From positions 1-10,973 of the forward strand of contig SVHQ01000042.1 in assembly GCA_015055785.1 (NCBI GenBank): a DNA stretch of 10,973 nt. The letters run 5' to 3'. The notes under the pieces are model-generated. The model had not been told where the DNA came from and did no database searches. It worked only from the letters and a program-made list of their open reading frames with translations. The translations under genes and the position numbers were made by a program. How positions within the stretch are numbered: position 1 is the first letter of the stretch; every line of letters begins with the position of its first letter. Source of the stretch: Clostridiales bacterium. GTDB lineage: Bacteria; Bacillota_A; Clostridia; Christensenellales; Borkfalkiaceae. Positions 1-6,677 of this stretch are shown one piece after another.

Positions 1-145
1 TTGCGCCCGAGGACACCAAAATCACCTCATGACCGGCATTTTTTAAATCGCTCAGCACACGGCAAAGCTCATTGGTGCGGCGAATATTTAAACGGCCCGT
101 CGCATGCGCGAGCGTGGACGTACCCACTTTGATAACGATACGCAT
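1..145 (-). CDS. proB: Glutamate 5-kinase, N-terminal 48 codons (partial, runs off left edge)
   Basis: Glutamate 5-kinase phosphorylates the gamma-carboxyl of glutamate with ATP, the first step of proline synthesis in the cytoplasm. The visible protein begins [20 protein letters not shown] and continues through an [13 protein letters not shown] stretch at residues 36-48. This is the amino-acid-kinase fold start: the K-x-G-T/S-S strand-loop at residues 6-10 contacts nucleotide, and VSSGA at 44-48 is the next conserved turn. The start is the ATG at 143-145, preceded on the minus strand by an AAAGGA ribosome binding site about 6 nt upstream. A consensus promoter lies further up. proA usually follows proB and would lie outside the window. 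The identification rests on the N-terminus only, but that segment is very characteristic. Confidence 0.9.
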   Translation of the reverse strand, partial: MRIVIKVGTSTLAHATGRLNIRRTNELCRVLSDLKNAGHEVILVSSGA

Positions 146-193
146 ATCAATTCCTTTTTTCGATTTTATAACCGATTTCAAATTATTTTTTTG

Positions 194-222
194 ATTATAT
201 CATGAAATAAAGCCATTGTCAA
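194..222 (-). promoter_or_regulatory. Promoter for proB
   Basis: Read on the minus strand: TTGACA (222-217), a 17-nt spacer, then TATAAT (199-194) within ATGATATAATC. Both hexamers match the sigma-A consensus exactly. The transcript would start near 187 and carry a leader of roughly 40 nt. No attenuator or hairpin was seen in that leader. Confidence 0.85.
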
Positions 223-405
223 GCGCGCGCACGCACGTGAAGAGATTTTTATGATAAATTTTAGCTTTTATAAAAAAGGAGAAATAAAGGATAAAATTAT
301 AAAATAGAGCCACCATGTACGGGTTGAATGTAAAAAAGTTGATATTTTGGCAAAAAGTAACGGCTTGATGGCAAGGCGAGTTTTGTGAAAATTTTGCGAA
401 AGGTA

Positions 406-435
406 TTGACAAAATTGAAAAAGTATGCTTATAAT
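406..435 (+). promoter_or_regulatory. Promoter for the lipoprotein gene
   Basis: TTGACA at 406-411, an 18-nt spacer, and TATAAT at 430-435. The start codon at 468 is served by AAGGAGGA at 453-460. The 320-nt gap between the divergent proB and lipoprotein genes holds only these two promoters and AT-rich DNA. No operator or RNA element was recognised between them. Confidence 0.85.
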
Positions 436-467
436 ATAGACACAATCCTAATAAGGAGGATAAAAAT

Positions 468-1616
468 ATGAAAAAACGTATATTAAAAGTACTTGCACCT
501 TTTGTGTTGATAGCTGTATTTATTTTTAGTGCAGTATTTGCTACGGGCTGTTACATAATCAAAGGTGTAAAAATGAGGGACTTGGTAGGCACGTACGAGC
601 TTACTCATTATTCTGCAAAGACGGACCTTTTGGCTGAAAGAGAAATTAAATTATATATAGTAATTAATTCGGACGGCAGAGGATATTACGTCTATAAAGA
701 CAAGGACACCGAATTGTATGCGGCAGAGTTGCGCTGTCGGTTTGAGGCAAATACAGATGATTCGTCAAAATACGATTATGTATATTTGAAATTTAACGAA
801 CGAACGGACGAAGTAAAATTCGGGGTATTCGGAAAGAATTTAAATCGTAATGATCCTGTCTATAAACCGATCGGGCAAGGTTGGCCTGAACGAGATTATA
901 CAATAGACGTAGATTTTAACAAGGTAAGCAAGAAGACCGATTTATCCTACGTAAACGACGTATTTGACAGGAATTTTACGGCGATGCCTTACGGTTTGGC
1001 GACGTTGAGCGCGCTTTACGAGAATTTCGCGCCGATGCTGAATGAAAGATATATTGGTGACGAAGAATTGCTGCCATTTGATCAAGAAGCACCGTTGTAT
1101 GCATATCTGCGCTTGGATGTTTTTAATAACAAAGCGCAAATATATTATGCATATCCTTCTAAAAAACAACCTATAATGAAAGAATTTGATATCACGATTA
1201 CGCCTACAAGTACAAGCGGTAGCTTTACGATTACGGCAGCGGAGGGCGTTGCGACGCTTACGAGTTCAAAGTATTCCACAGAAGTGATTATAGAGCAACC
1301 AGTGCAGGATAAAGAAGGAAATACGCAAACGCTTGTATGGAAGTTTAATTATGGGAATGATGTAAATTACGATTTGACGGATACGATTAATCGTATGCTT
1401 GCGGTGCAGACGGAATGGGAAGCGGCGTGTGCGGAAAAAGGAAAACATGATTGGTCGATAAACGTATGCGATCAAGATAAGATTTGCAAAGTTTGTAATC
1501 TTATAGAAAAAGCAAAAGCGCACACCTACGATGATGATACGGATAAGGTTTGTAACGTTTGTTCCCAAACAAGAGAGTTGCCTACGCAAACTCCTGAGGG
1601 AAATGAAAACGAATAA
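468..1616 (+). CDS. Predicted lipoprotein with Cys-pair C-terminal tail, function unknown
   Basis: 382 residues. The N-terminus is a lipoprotein signal: MKKRILK, a hydrophobic core at about residues 8-24, then ATGC with the lipidated cysteine at 28. The mature protein should sit on the outer face of the membrane. The body (about 35-310) is rich in beta-prone, Tyr- and Asp-rich segments and starts with GTYEL, which faintly recalls lipocalin-like secreted proteins; this is not a firm assignment. The C-terminus carries cysteines at 334, 340/343 and 362/365 (CKVC, CNVC) with HTYDDDTDKVCNVC, a repeat style seen in many clostridial surface proteins and possibly metal-binding or disulfide-forming. 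It ends in an acidic NENE tail. The gene has its own promoter, AAGGAGGA site and terminator, so it is monocistronic. The lipoprotein call is firm; no function can be assigned. Confidence 0.85.
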   Translation: MKKRILKVLAPFVLIAVFIFSAVFATGCYIIKGVKMRDLVGTYELTHYSAKTDLLAEREIKLYIVINSDGRGYYVYKDKDTELYAAELRCRFEANTDDSSKYDYVYLKFNERTDEVKFGVFGKNLNRNDPVYKPIGQGWPERDYTIDVDFNKVSKKTDLSYVNDVFDRNFTAMPYGLATLSALYENFAPMLNERYIGDEELLPFDQEAPLYAYLRLDVFNNKAQIYYAYPSKKQPIMKEFDITITPTSTSGSFTITAAEGVATLTSSKYSTEVIIEQPVQDKEGNTQTLVWKFNYGNDVNYDLTDTINRMLAVQTEWEAACAEKGKHDWSINVCDQDKICKVCNLIEKAKAHTYDDDTDKVCNVCSQTRELPTQTPEGNENE

Positions 1617-1630
1617 TTAAAAAAAACATG

Positions 1631-1662
1631 AAAACGGCGAGGAAAAAAACCTCGCTGTTTTT
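1631..1662 (+). terminator. Rho-independent terminator after the lipoprotein gene
   Basis: Stem AAAACGGCGAGG / CCTCGCTGTTTT with one G-T wobble and an all-A 7-nt loop, followed by TTATATA. It lies 14 nt past the stop codon at 1616. Confidence 0.85.
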
Positions 1663-1757
1663 ATATACTTTTTTATATAAGCAAAAGAATAAAAATGCAG
1701 CAAAAAAGACGGGAAATACAACAATCGAAAAATCCTAAAAAATCTTTCTCAAAACTG

Positions 1758-1786
1758 TTTACAATCCTTGTTTTTTGTGTTATAAT
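1758..1786 (+). promoter_or_regulatory. Promoter for pckG, with long leader
   Basis: TTTACA at 1758-1763, a 17-nt spacer, TATAAT at 1781-1786. Transcription should begin near 1793, giving a leader of about 117 nt before the ATG at 1910. The leader has a possible weak GCCG...CGGC pairing around 1828-1858 but no recognised riboswitch. No clear CcpA (cre) site was found in it. Confidence 0.8.
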
Positions 1787-1909
1787 GTAATTGGTGAAAA
1801 TTGGCAGACAAGGCTCTGTTTTCGCTGCGCCGTTATAAAAAAGCATAAAAAGGCGGCAAACACACAAAATAAAGAAAAAATTATTATCAATTTTAAAGGA
1901 GATAAAACA

Positions 1910-3688
1910 ATGACGAACAACAAGAAAGTACTTCAATTCGTTGCAGACGTTCAGGCTTTTGCACAGCCCGACAAAGTGGTATGGATTGACGGGAGCGACG
2001 CGCAGAGAGACGCGTTGAGAGAAGAAGCTTGCGCTACCGGCGAAATCATCAAACTTAATCAGGAAAAATTGCCTGGCTGCTATTATCACAGAACGGCAGA
2101 AAATGACGTTGCACGTGTAGAAGACAGAACGTTTATTTGCTGTGAAAACGAAGAAGACGCGCTTCCTCATTCCATCGTAAAATGGAAGGCACCCAAGGAC
2201 GCTTATGCAATGGTAAACGAAATTGCAAAGGGCGCATACAAGGGTAGAACGATGTACGTTATCCCTTATTCCATGGGCGTTGTTGGTTCGCCGTTCTCTA
2301 AAATCGGTATTGAAATCACCGACTCCATCTACGTTGTACTCAACATGATGATTATGACGAGAGTAGGTAAAATGTGCCTTGATCAGCTTGGTGAAAACGG
2401 CGATTTCGTAAAGGGCTTCCACGCAAAATGTAACGTTGACCCCGAAAAGAGATATATTATGCACTTCCCCGAAGACAACACGATTATTTCTGTAAACTCT
2501 GCTTACGGTGGTAACGTATTGCTCGGTAAGAAATGTTTCGCACTTCGTATCGCTACCAACCTTGGTAAGAAAGAAGGCTGGATGGCAGAACACATGCTTA
2601 TCCTTGGCGTAAAGCGTCCTCAGGATAAGGAAATGAAGTACGTTGCAGCAGCGTTCCCTTCCGCTTGCGGTAAGACCAACCTCGCAATGTTGATTCCTCC
2701 CAAGCAGTATCTTGACGCTGGCTATCAAGTACAGTGCGTAGGCGATGACATCGCTTGGATCCGTGTTGGTGAAGACGGCAGATTGTGGGCTTGTAACCCC
2801 GAAAACGGTTTCTTCGGCGTTGCACCTGGTACGAACGAAAAATCCAACCCCAACGCACTTGCTTCCACGAAGCAGGGCACGATTTTCACGAACGTTGCTT
2901 TGAACCCCGCAGACAACACCGTTTGGTGGGAAAAATTGACGAAGGAAGCTCCTGCAGAGCTTATCGACTGGACGGGCAAGCCTTGGACGCCTGATTGCGG
3001 CCGCAATGCAGCACATCCCAACTCCCGTTTCACGGCTCCCGCTGAAAACTGTCCTTGTATCTCCCCCGAATTCAATTCGAAAGCAGGTGTACCTCTTTCC
3101 GCAATCATCTTCGGCGGCAGAAGAGCAACGACGACTCCCCTTGTATATCAATCGAGAGACTGGAATCACGGTACGTTCGTTGGTACGATCATGTCTTCCG
3201 AAACGACGGCAGCAGCTACGGGTGCGGTAGGCGTTCTTCGTCACGATCCCATGGCAATGAAGCCTTTCATGGGTTATTCCGTAGATCAATACTTCCAGCA
3301 CTGGATTGACATGGGTGCGAAAGTTCCCGCTGAAAAGCAACCCAAGATTTTCAACGTTAACTGGTTCCGTCAGGACGAAAACGGCAACTTCATGTGGCCT
3401 GGTTTCGGCGACAACATGCGTGTTCTCGATTGGATTTTGGATAGATGCGAAGGCAGCGTAGAAGCTCGTGAAACGGCTATCGGTTACCTTCCTTATGCAA
3501 AGGATATCAACATCGAAAACTGCGACATCGATGCAGAAACGCTTGATAAGTTGCTTGTTGTTGATAAAGCTCGTTGGGCAGCAGAAGCTGAAGAAATCAC
3601 GACGTACTATGCTGAAAACTTCGGCGACAAGATGCCTAAGGAAATCATCGAAAACCTTGAAATCCTTAAAAAGAACTGCGCTGAATAA
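1910..3688 (+). CDS. pckG: Phosphoenolpyruvate carboxykinase (GTP)
   Basis: 592 residues, within the usual 590-620 of the GTP-dependent family. The enzyme interconverts oxaloacetate + GTP and PEP + CO2 + GDP in the cytosol. Family motifs are intact: the P-loop FPSACGKTN at 249-257 with the reactive Cys253, GDDIAWI at 278-284 (metal-binding Asp pair), NPENGFFGVAPGT from 296, IFGGRR at about 400, and NVNWFRQ at 482-488. The reading frame is open further upstream to 1775, but that point is inside the promoter. The ATG at 1910 has AAAGGAGA 7-8 nt upstream and matches the family start. Codon use is strikingly biased (AAC, TTC, CCC, GAA, CGT) compared with both neighbours, which suggests high expression. 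The gene is monocistronic. In an anaerobe it may run in the carboxylating direction towards oxaloacetate, or in gluconeogenesis; the sequence cannot say which. Confidence 0.97.
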   Translation: MTNNKKVLQFVADVQAFAQPDKVVWIDGSDAQRDALREEACATGEIIKLNQEKLPGCYYHRTAENDVARVEDRTFICCENEEDALPHSIVKWKAPKDAYAMVNEIAKGAYKGRTMYVIPYSMGVVGSPFSKIGIEITDSIYVVLNMMIMTRVGKMCLDQLGENGDFVKGFHAKCNVDPEKRYIMHFPEDNTIISVNSAYGGNVLLGKKCFALRIATNLGKKEGWMAEHMLILGVKRPQDKEMKYVAAAFPSACGKTNLAMLIPPKQYLDAGYQVQCVGDDIAWIRVGEDGRLWACNPENGFFGVAPGTNEKSNPNALASTKQGTIFTNVALNPADNTVWWEKLTKEAPAELIDWTGKPWTPDCGRNAAHPNSRFTAPAENCPCISPEFNSKAGVPLSAIIFGGRRATTTPLVYQSRDWNHGTFVGTIMSSETTAAATGAVGVLRHDPMAMKPFMGYSVDQYFQHWIDMGAKVPAEKQPKIFNVNWFRQDENGNFMWPGFGDNMRVLDWILDRCEGSVEARETAIGYLPYAKDINIENCDIDAETLDKLLVVDKARWAAEAEEITTYYAENFGDKMPKEIIENLEILKKNCAE

Positions 3689-3706
3689 TTTTATAATATA
3701 GCAATA

Positions 3707-3772
3707 AAAACTCCCGCTGTAATTTCTTGCAGCGGGAATTTTTTAAGTGTGGCAACAATCGAGGTTTGGTAT
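3707..3772 (-). ncRNA. Candidate short RNA between a minus-strand promoter and the pckG terminator
   Basis: A near-consensus minus-strand promoter (3807-3779) would start transcription near 3772 and meet the bidirectional hairpin at 3744-3712. The product would be an RNA of about 65 nt. Its 3' half is antisense to the pckG 3' untranslated end. No open reading frame lies in it. This is inferred from promoter and terminator only; it could equally be the leftover of a lost divergent gene. Confidence 0.25.
3712..3744 (+). terminator. Terminator after pckG, probably bidirectional
   Basis: Stem TCCCGCTG (3712-3719) / CAGCGGGA (3730-3737), a 10-nt loop, then ATTTTTT on the plus strand. Read on the minus strand, the same stem is followed by GTTTTTATTG, so it can also stop transcription arriving from the right, for example from the minus-strand promoter at 3779-3807. 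Confidence 0.88.
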
Positions 3773-3778
3773 ATTTCT

Positions 3779-3807
3779 ATTATACTATGCCAAATGTCAT
3801 AAGTCAA
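3779..3807 (-). promoter_or_regulatory. Minus-strand promoter with an operator filling its spacer
   Basis: Read on the minus strand: TTGACT (3807-3802), a 17-nt spacer, TATAAT (3784-3779). The spacer is almost exactly the left operator-like repeat, so a bound repressor would block polymerase. It points away from the XRE gene, as expected of a divergent repressor-controlled promoter, yet no gene lies downstream before the terminator. Confidence 0.6.
3785..3802. repeat. Operator-like repeat, copy 1
   Basis: CTATGCCAAATGTCATAA, identical to copy 2 at 3815-3832. Its core is an imperfect palindrome, TATGnCAnnTGnCATA, the form expected for a dimeric helix-turn-helix repressor. It lies in the spacer of the minus-strand promoter. 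The likely ligand is the XRE protein encoded just downstream; this is inferred from position. Confidence 0.7.
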
Positions 3808-3814
3808 GTATTTT

Positions 3815-3832
3815 CTATGCCAAATGTCATAA
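3815..3832. repeat. Operator-like repeat, copy 2
   Basis: Exact 18-bp copy of 3785-3802, 30 bp away, which is close to three helical turns and so roughly the same face of the DNA. It ends 28 nt before the XRE start codon, so binding here could autoregulate the operon. A clear plus-strand promoter for the operon was not found; the best -10 (TAAAAT, 3830-3835) overlaps this repeat but has no good -35. Confidence 0.7.
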
Positions 3833-3860
3833 AATTAAAGAAAAGGATAGGAGCTTGGCG

Positions 3861-4073
3861 ATGAATTACGGTTTTGAACTTAAAAGTCAACGAGAAAAAG
3901 CAGGATTGTCACAATGGGAATTGTCTAAACTTACAGGTATAAATCAATCAAGTATTAGCCGATGGGAAGATAATAAACGTACGCCAAGCATTGAAAATTG
4001 CGTACAACTTGCAGATTTTTATGGGATTTCCGTTGATGAATTAATAGGGCATGAAATAAAGAAAAATTGGTAA
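3861..4073 (+). CDS. XRE-family helix-turn-helix transcriptional regulator (small)
   Basis: 70 residues, essentially one Cro/C1-type DNA-binding domain. The helix-turn-helix spans about residues 17-39 (SQWELSKLTGINQSSISRWE), with the family's I-S-R-W-E recognition helix and the TPS...L..LADFYGISVDELIG tail that completes the five-helix bundle. There is no dimerisation or ligand domain. The frame extends upstream to 3747, but that would run through the operator repeats. The ATG at 3861 with GATAGGAG at 3846-3853 gives a proper domain start. It lies 12 nt before the aldo/keto reductase, so the two are probably co-transcribed. It is probably an autoregulator binding the twin repeats upstream; the signal it senses is unknown. 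Confidence 0.88.
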   Translation: MNYGFELKSQREKAGLSQWELSKLTGINQSSISRWEDNKRTPSIENCVQLADFYGISVDELIGHEIKKNW

Positions 4074-4085
4074 GGGAGAAAGATT

Positions 4086-5210
4086 ATGATTTATAAGGAA
4101 TTTCAAGGCAAAAAGCTTTCGGCGCTGGGCATGGGCTGTATGCGTTTTCCAATCAAAGACGGAAAATTTACCGATATAGACGAAGAAAAAACGGCGGAAA
4201 TGTTTGATTATGCCATAAAAAACGGCATCAATTATTTTGATACGGCGTATATGTATCACGGTGGGCAATCGGAAATCGTGATGGGAAAATTGTTAAAAAA
4301 ATATCCCCGTGACAGTTATTATATCGCGGATAAATTCCCTGGCGTGGATTTAAAAGCTTTCGGCAGAGTAGAAGAAATCTTCGAAGAACAGCTGAAAAAG
4401 GTGGGTGTGGAGTATTTCGACTTCTATTTATTGCATTGTGTATGCGAAAATAACATCGAAAAATACCTTGACGAACAGTACGGCACCGTGGAATACTTAT
4501 TAGAACAAAAACGCAAGGGCAGAATTGGGCATTTGGGTTTTTCTGCGCATGCGGAAGTGGCTACCATGCGTCGGTTGTTGGAAAAATACGGCGACGTGAT
4601 GGAGTTTTGTCAATTACAAATTAATTGGTTGGATTGGACGTATGAAAAGGCCAAGGATAAAGTAGCATTATTGAAAGAATACAACATTCCCGTGTGGGTG
4701 ATGGAGCCTGTGCGCGGCGGCAGATTGGCGAATTTATCAGCGGACTACGAAGCCCGTTTAAAAGCTTTGCGCCCTGAGGAAACGATGGCGGCGTGGGCTT
4801 TCCGTTTTTTGCAAACAGCCGTGGATTGCACGATGGTGCTTTCGGGAATGTCCGATTTCGCGCAGGTGCAGGAAAATATAAAAACGTTCAGTGAAGAAAA
4901 ACCTTTAAACGAGCAGGAATTGCAGGCTTTGCAATCGATTGTCGATGATTTTATGGGAAAATTGACCCCTTGTACGGGTTGTCGTTATTGCACGGAGTAT
5001 TGTCCGCAGGGCTTGAATATTCCCATGCTTTTGAATTTATACAATGAATATAAATTTTCCTTTGACGGTGTGCAAGCGCAAAGGTCGATTTTACGCGTAC
5101 CCGAGGGGAAACGCCCGAACGATTGCATACAATGCCGTGTTTGCGAAGGGGTATGTCCGCAGAAAATTCGTATTGCTGACGAACTGGCAAAATTTGCGGG
5201 GATGTTCTAA
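4086..5210 (+). CDS. Aldo/keto reductase with C-terminal two-cluster 4Fe-4S domain
   Basis: 374 residues, matching the COG1453-type family of aldo/keto reductases fused to a ferredoxin-like tail. The TIM-barrel part (about 1-285) keeps the full catalytic tetrad by position: Asp52 and Tyr57 in FDTAYMY, Lys83 in ADKFP, and His117 in LLHC. NAD(P)H-dependent carbonyl reduction is the family reaction; the substrate is unknown. The tail has two CxxCxxCxxxCP motifs, at 296-307 and 347-358, for two [4Fe-4S] clusters. This suggests electron exchange with ferredoxin or another partner. AAGGGAG lies just before the ATG. The stop overlaps the next gene's start (TAATG), so translation is probably coupled. 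It sits second in an XRE-led operon, which suggests inducible expression. Confidence 0.93.
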   Translation: MIYKEFQGKKLSALGMGCMRFPIKDGKFTDIDEEKTAEMFDYAIKNGINYFDTAYMYHGGQSEIVMGKLLKKYPRDSYYIADKFPGVDLKAFGRVEEIFEEQLKKVGVEYFDFYLLHCVCENNIEKYLDEQYGTVEYLLEQKRKGRIGHLGFSAHAEVATMRRLLEKYGDVMEFCQLQINWLDWTYEKAKDKVALLKEYNIPVWVMEPVRGGRLANLSADYEARLKALRPEETMAAWAFRFLQTAVDCTMVLSGMSDFAQVQENIKTFSEEKPLNEQELQALQSIVDDFMGKLTPCTGCRYCTEYCPQGLNIPMLLNLYNEYKFSFDGVQAQRSILRVPEGKRPNDCIQCRVCEGVCPQKIRIADELAKFAGMF

Positions 5211-5635
5211 TGCATGAAAAGTTGTACATAGACGAAGCCGCGGCTTTGTTGGAGGACGGCTTTACGTGCGCGATTTTTAAGGACGCGCAGGTATTTAAAA
5301 GCAATCGACGCGGTGTGTCGCCTTTATTAGAATGGCTGGAAAGCGGCGAGAATTTTCACGGTTTTACGGCAGTGGATAAGGTCGTGGGTAAGGCGGCGGC
5401 ATTTTTATACGTATTGTTGGGTGTAAAAGCGGTGTACGCTTTTGTGCTCAGCGAAGAAGCGGAAAGGGTATTAAAAAAATACCGCATTGACGTTATCTAT
5501 CGTGAAAAGGTGGCGGCGATACGCAATCGCACGAATACGGGGTTTTGCCCCATGGAACAAGCCGTGTGGAATATAGAAGACGCGCAAGAGGCACATAAAG
5601 AAATTGTAAAGACCTTAGAAAAAATAAAAAGCTAA
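5210..5635 (+). CDS. DUF1893 family protein (deaminase-like fold, function unknown)
   Basis: 141 residues, the usual size for DUF1893, a family with a cytidine-deaminase-like fold but no established reaction. Recognisable family segments are DKVVGKAAA at 56-64 and NRTNTGFCPME at 106-116, including Cys113. The classical zinc signature of deaminases (HAE and PCxxC) is not present, so zinc-dependent deamination is unlikely. The start codon shares its A with the stop of the aldo/keto reductase. A functional link to that enzyme is therefore likely but not identified. The protein appears soluble, with no signal or membrane segment. It is the last gene of the operon, 5 nt before a terminator. Confidence 0.85.
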   Translation: MHEKLYIDEAAALLEDGFTCAIFKDAQVFKSNRRGVSPLLEWLESGENFHGFTAVDKVVGKAAAFLYVLLGVKAVYAFVLSEEAERVLKKYRIDVIYREKVAAIRNRTNTGFCPMEQAVWNIEDAQEAHKEIVKTLEKIKS

Positions 5636-5640
5636 AAGAA

Positions 5641-5665
5641 AAATCCCGTTTTAAAAACGGGATTT
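5641..5665. terminator. Bidirectional terminator between convergent genes
   Basis: Near-perfect stem AAATCCCG(TTTT) / (AAAA)CGGGATTT. It closes the XRE operon on the plus strand. On the minus strand the stem is followed by TTCTTTT, so it also serves the membrane protein gene ending at 5691. Confidence 0.85.
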
Positions 5666-5690
5666 GTGTGTGTTTTGTTATAAGCAGCTT

Positions 5691-6500
5691 TTAGATGCCT
5701 ACTTCTTCGATTTTTCTCTTGAATACTTTATTGGTAAGGATTGCAGAAACAATGTCAAGCGCTATGTTTATTACAGCACAAAGGACAACATGCTCGTAGA
5801 AAAATACGGACGCGGCTGCGTTTAACATAATGAATATAAGAATCCAATAAGAGGAATTTCTTACTCGCAAAAAACGAACGACATTTTTCTGGTCTTGCCC
5901 GTATGCGGAGAAAGAATCGTAATTATAGATAGCATTGCGGTGTGCCTCTTTTAATTTTCTGTTCATCTTATCTTTGTGATAGGTAATTTTAAAGATATCA
6001 ACAGCAAGAGGGACAAGTGTGAAGAAACTTACCAAAAACTGACTGTTGTTGCGCAGCCCCCATATAGCTTCCCAAGAAAGATTTTCCGTCAATGTCGGGA
6101 AATATTCAATAGGGGACGTTGTAGGATATATCCCGCAGAGAATCAACCAAAGAAATACACCGACACAAAAAATAATGTAGATGGGGTAAAAAAGGAAAGA
6201 AAGATTCACCTTGAGCGAATCGGAAAGCAATAAAAGGATAACCGTACCGCAAATGAAATAAGAAAGACCTTCAATTTCTCCGTTTGTAGAATGGCAGAAT
6301 TTTTCAAAATATTGATAAACATACAAATTTTTTAAACCGTCTATTACGGACTCGCCAGCACCAAAATGGGAAGCAATAAAATAGATAGAGCATGTATAAA
6401 AGAAAAGACTGCAAAGGGTGCAGAAAAAGGCAAGGAGAAAGTGGGTTATATTTAAACCGTCGTTTTGTATTGCCTCATCCGTATAGGGAGTATCTCTCAT
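5691..6500 (-). CDS. Multi-spanning membrane protein, unknown family (paralogue of 6678-7583)
   Basis: 269 residues with about six predicted membrane segments: roughly 19-44, 79-95, 98-125, 153-171, 217-234 and 236-256. A basic cytoplasmic-type loop lies at about 172-215 (HKDKMNRKLKEAHR). No catalytic motif, transporter signature or known domain was recognised. It resembles the neighbouring 301-residue protein in overall layout: FGxGE at 46-50 followed by a YF pair at 64-65, and a QFLxxxxTL helix at 154-162 before the basic loop. The start ATG at 6500 has GGAG 7 nt upstream on the minus strand. It has its own promoter and terminator, so it is transcribed separately from its paralogue. Function is unknown. 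Confidence 0.85.
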   Translation of the reverse strand: MRDTPYTDEAIQNDGLNITHFLLAFFCTLCSLFFYTCSIYFIASHFGAGESVIDGLKNLYVYQYFEKFCHSTNGEIEGLSYFICGTVILLLLSDSLKVNLSFLFYPIYIIFCVGVFLWLILCGIYPTTSPIEYFPTLTENLSWEAIWGLRNNSQFLVSFFTLVPLAVDIFKITYHKDKMNRKLKEAHRNAIYNYDSFSAYGQDQKNVVRFLRVRNSSYWILIFIMLNAAASVFFYEHVVLCAVINIALDIVSAILTNKVFKRKIEEVGI

Positions 6501-6542
6501 AAATCGTCTCCAACATCTTAAAATAATATTATTACATTCTTG

Positions 6543-6571
6543 ATTATATCACAAGTTGTTAAAAAGGTCAA
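6543..6571 (-). promoter_or_regulatory. Promoter for membrane protein gene 5691-6500
   Basis: Minus strand: TTGACC (6571-6566), a 17-nt spacer, TATAAT (6548-6543), the latter in TTGTGATATAATCAAG. It closely resembles the paralogue's promoter at 7624-7652. The leader would be about 35 nt. Confidence 0.85.
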
Positions 6572-6617
6572 TTATATTTTAAAAAATATGGAAAAATATA
6601 TTTTTAAAGAATAAATA

Positions 6618-6650
6618 AAACCTCTCGCTGGCAAATCCAACGAGAGGTTT
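6618..6650 (-). terminator. Terminator after membrane protein gene 6678-7583
   Basis: Stem AAACCTCTCG (6618-6627) / CGAGAGGTTT (6641-6650) with a smaller TGG/CCA pairing inside the loop. On the minus strand it is followed by TATTTATTC. It separates the two paralogous genes transcriptionally. Confidence 0.85.
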
Positions 6651-6677
6651 TGTGTTTGTTTTTAAGTAAATTTTATT

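Noticed and set aside
200..445. Minus-strand frame of 81 codons between proB and the lipoprotein gene
   Set aside because: No ribosome binding site, low-complexity Phe-rich translation, and it overlaps both divergent promoters.
1775..1909. Upstream extension of the pckG frame
   Set aside because: It begins at a TTG between the -35 and -10 boxes, so it is not transcribed; the ATG at 1910 has a good ribosome binding site and fits the family start.
1787..1909. CcpA (cre) site or riboswitch in the pckG leader
   Set aside because: The best cre-like stretch misses several invariant positions, and only a weak 4-bp pairing was found.
1673..3340. Minus-strand open frame of 555 codons across pckG
   Set aside because: It is antisense to an intact, strongly conserved pckG; the translation is Cys/Arg-rich with no family resemblance and no ribosome binding site. 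The length comes from the codon bias of pckG.
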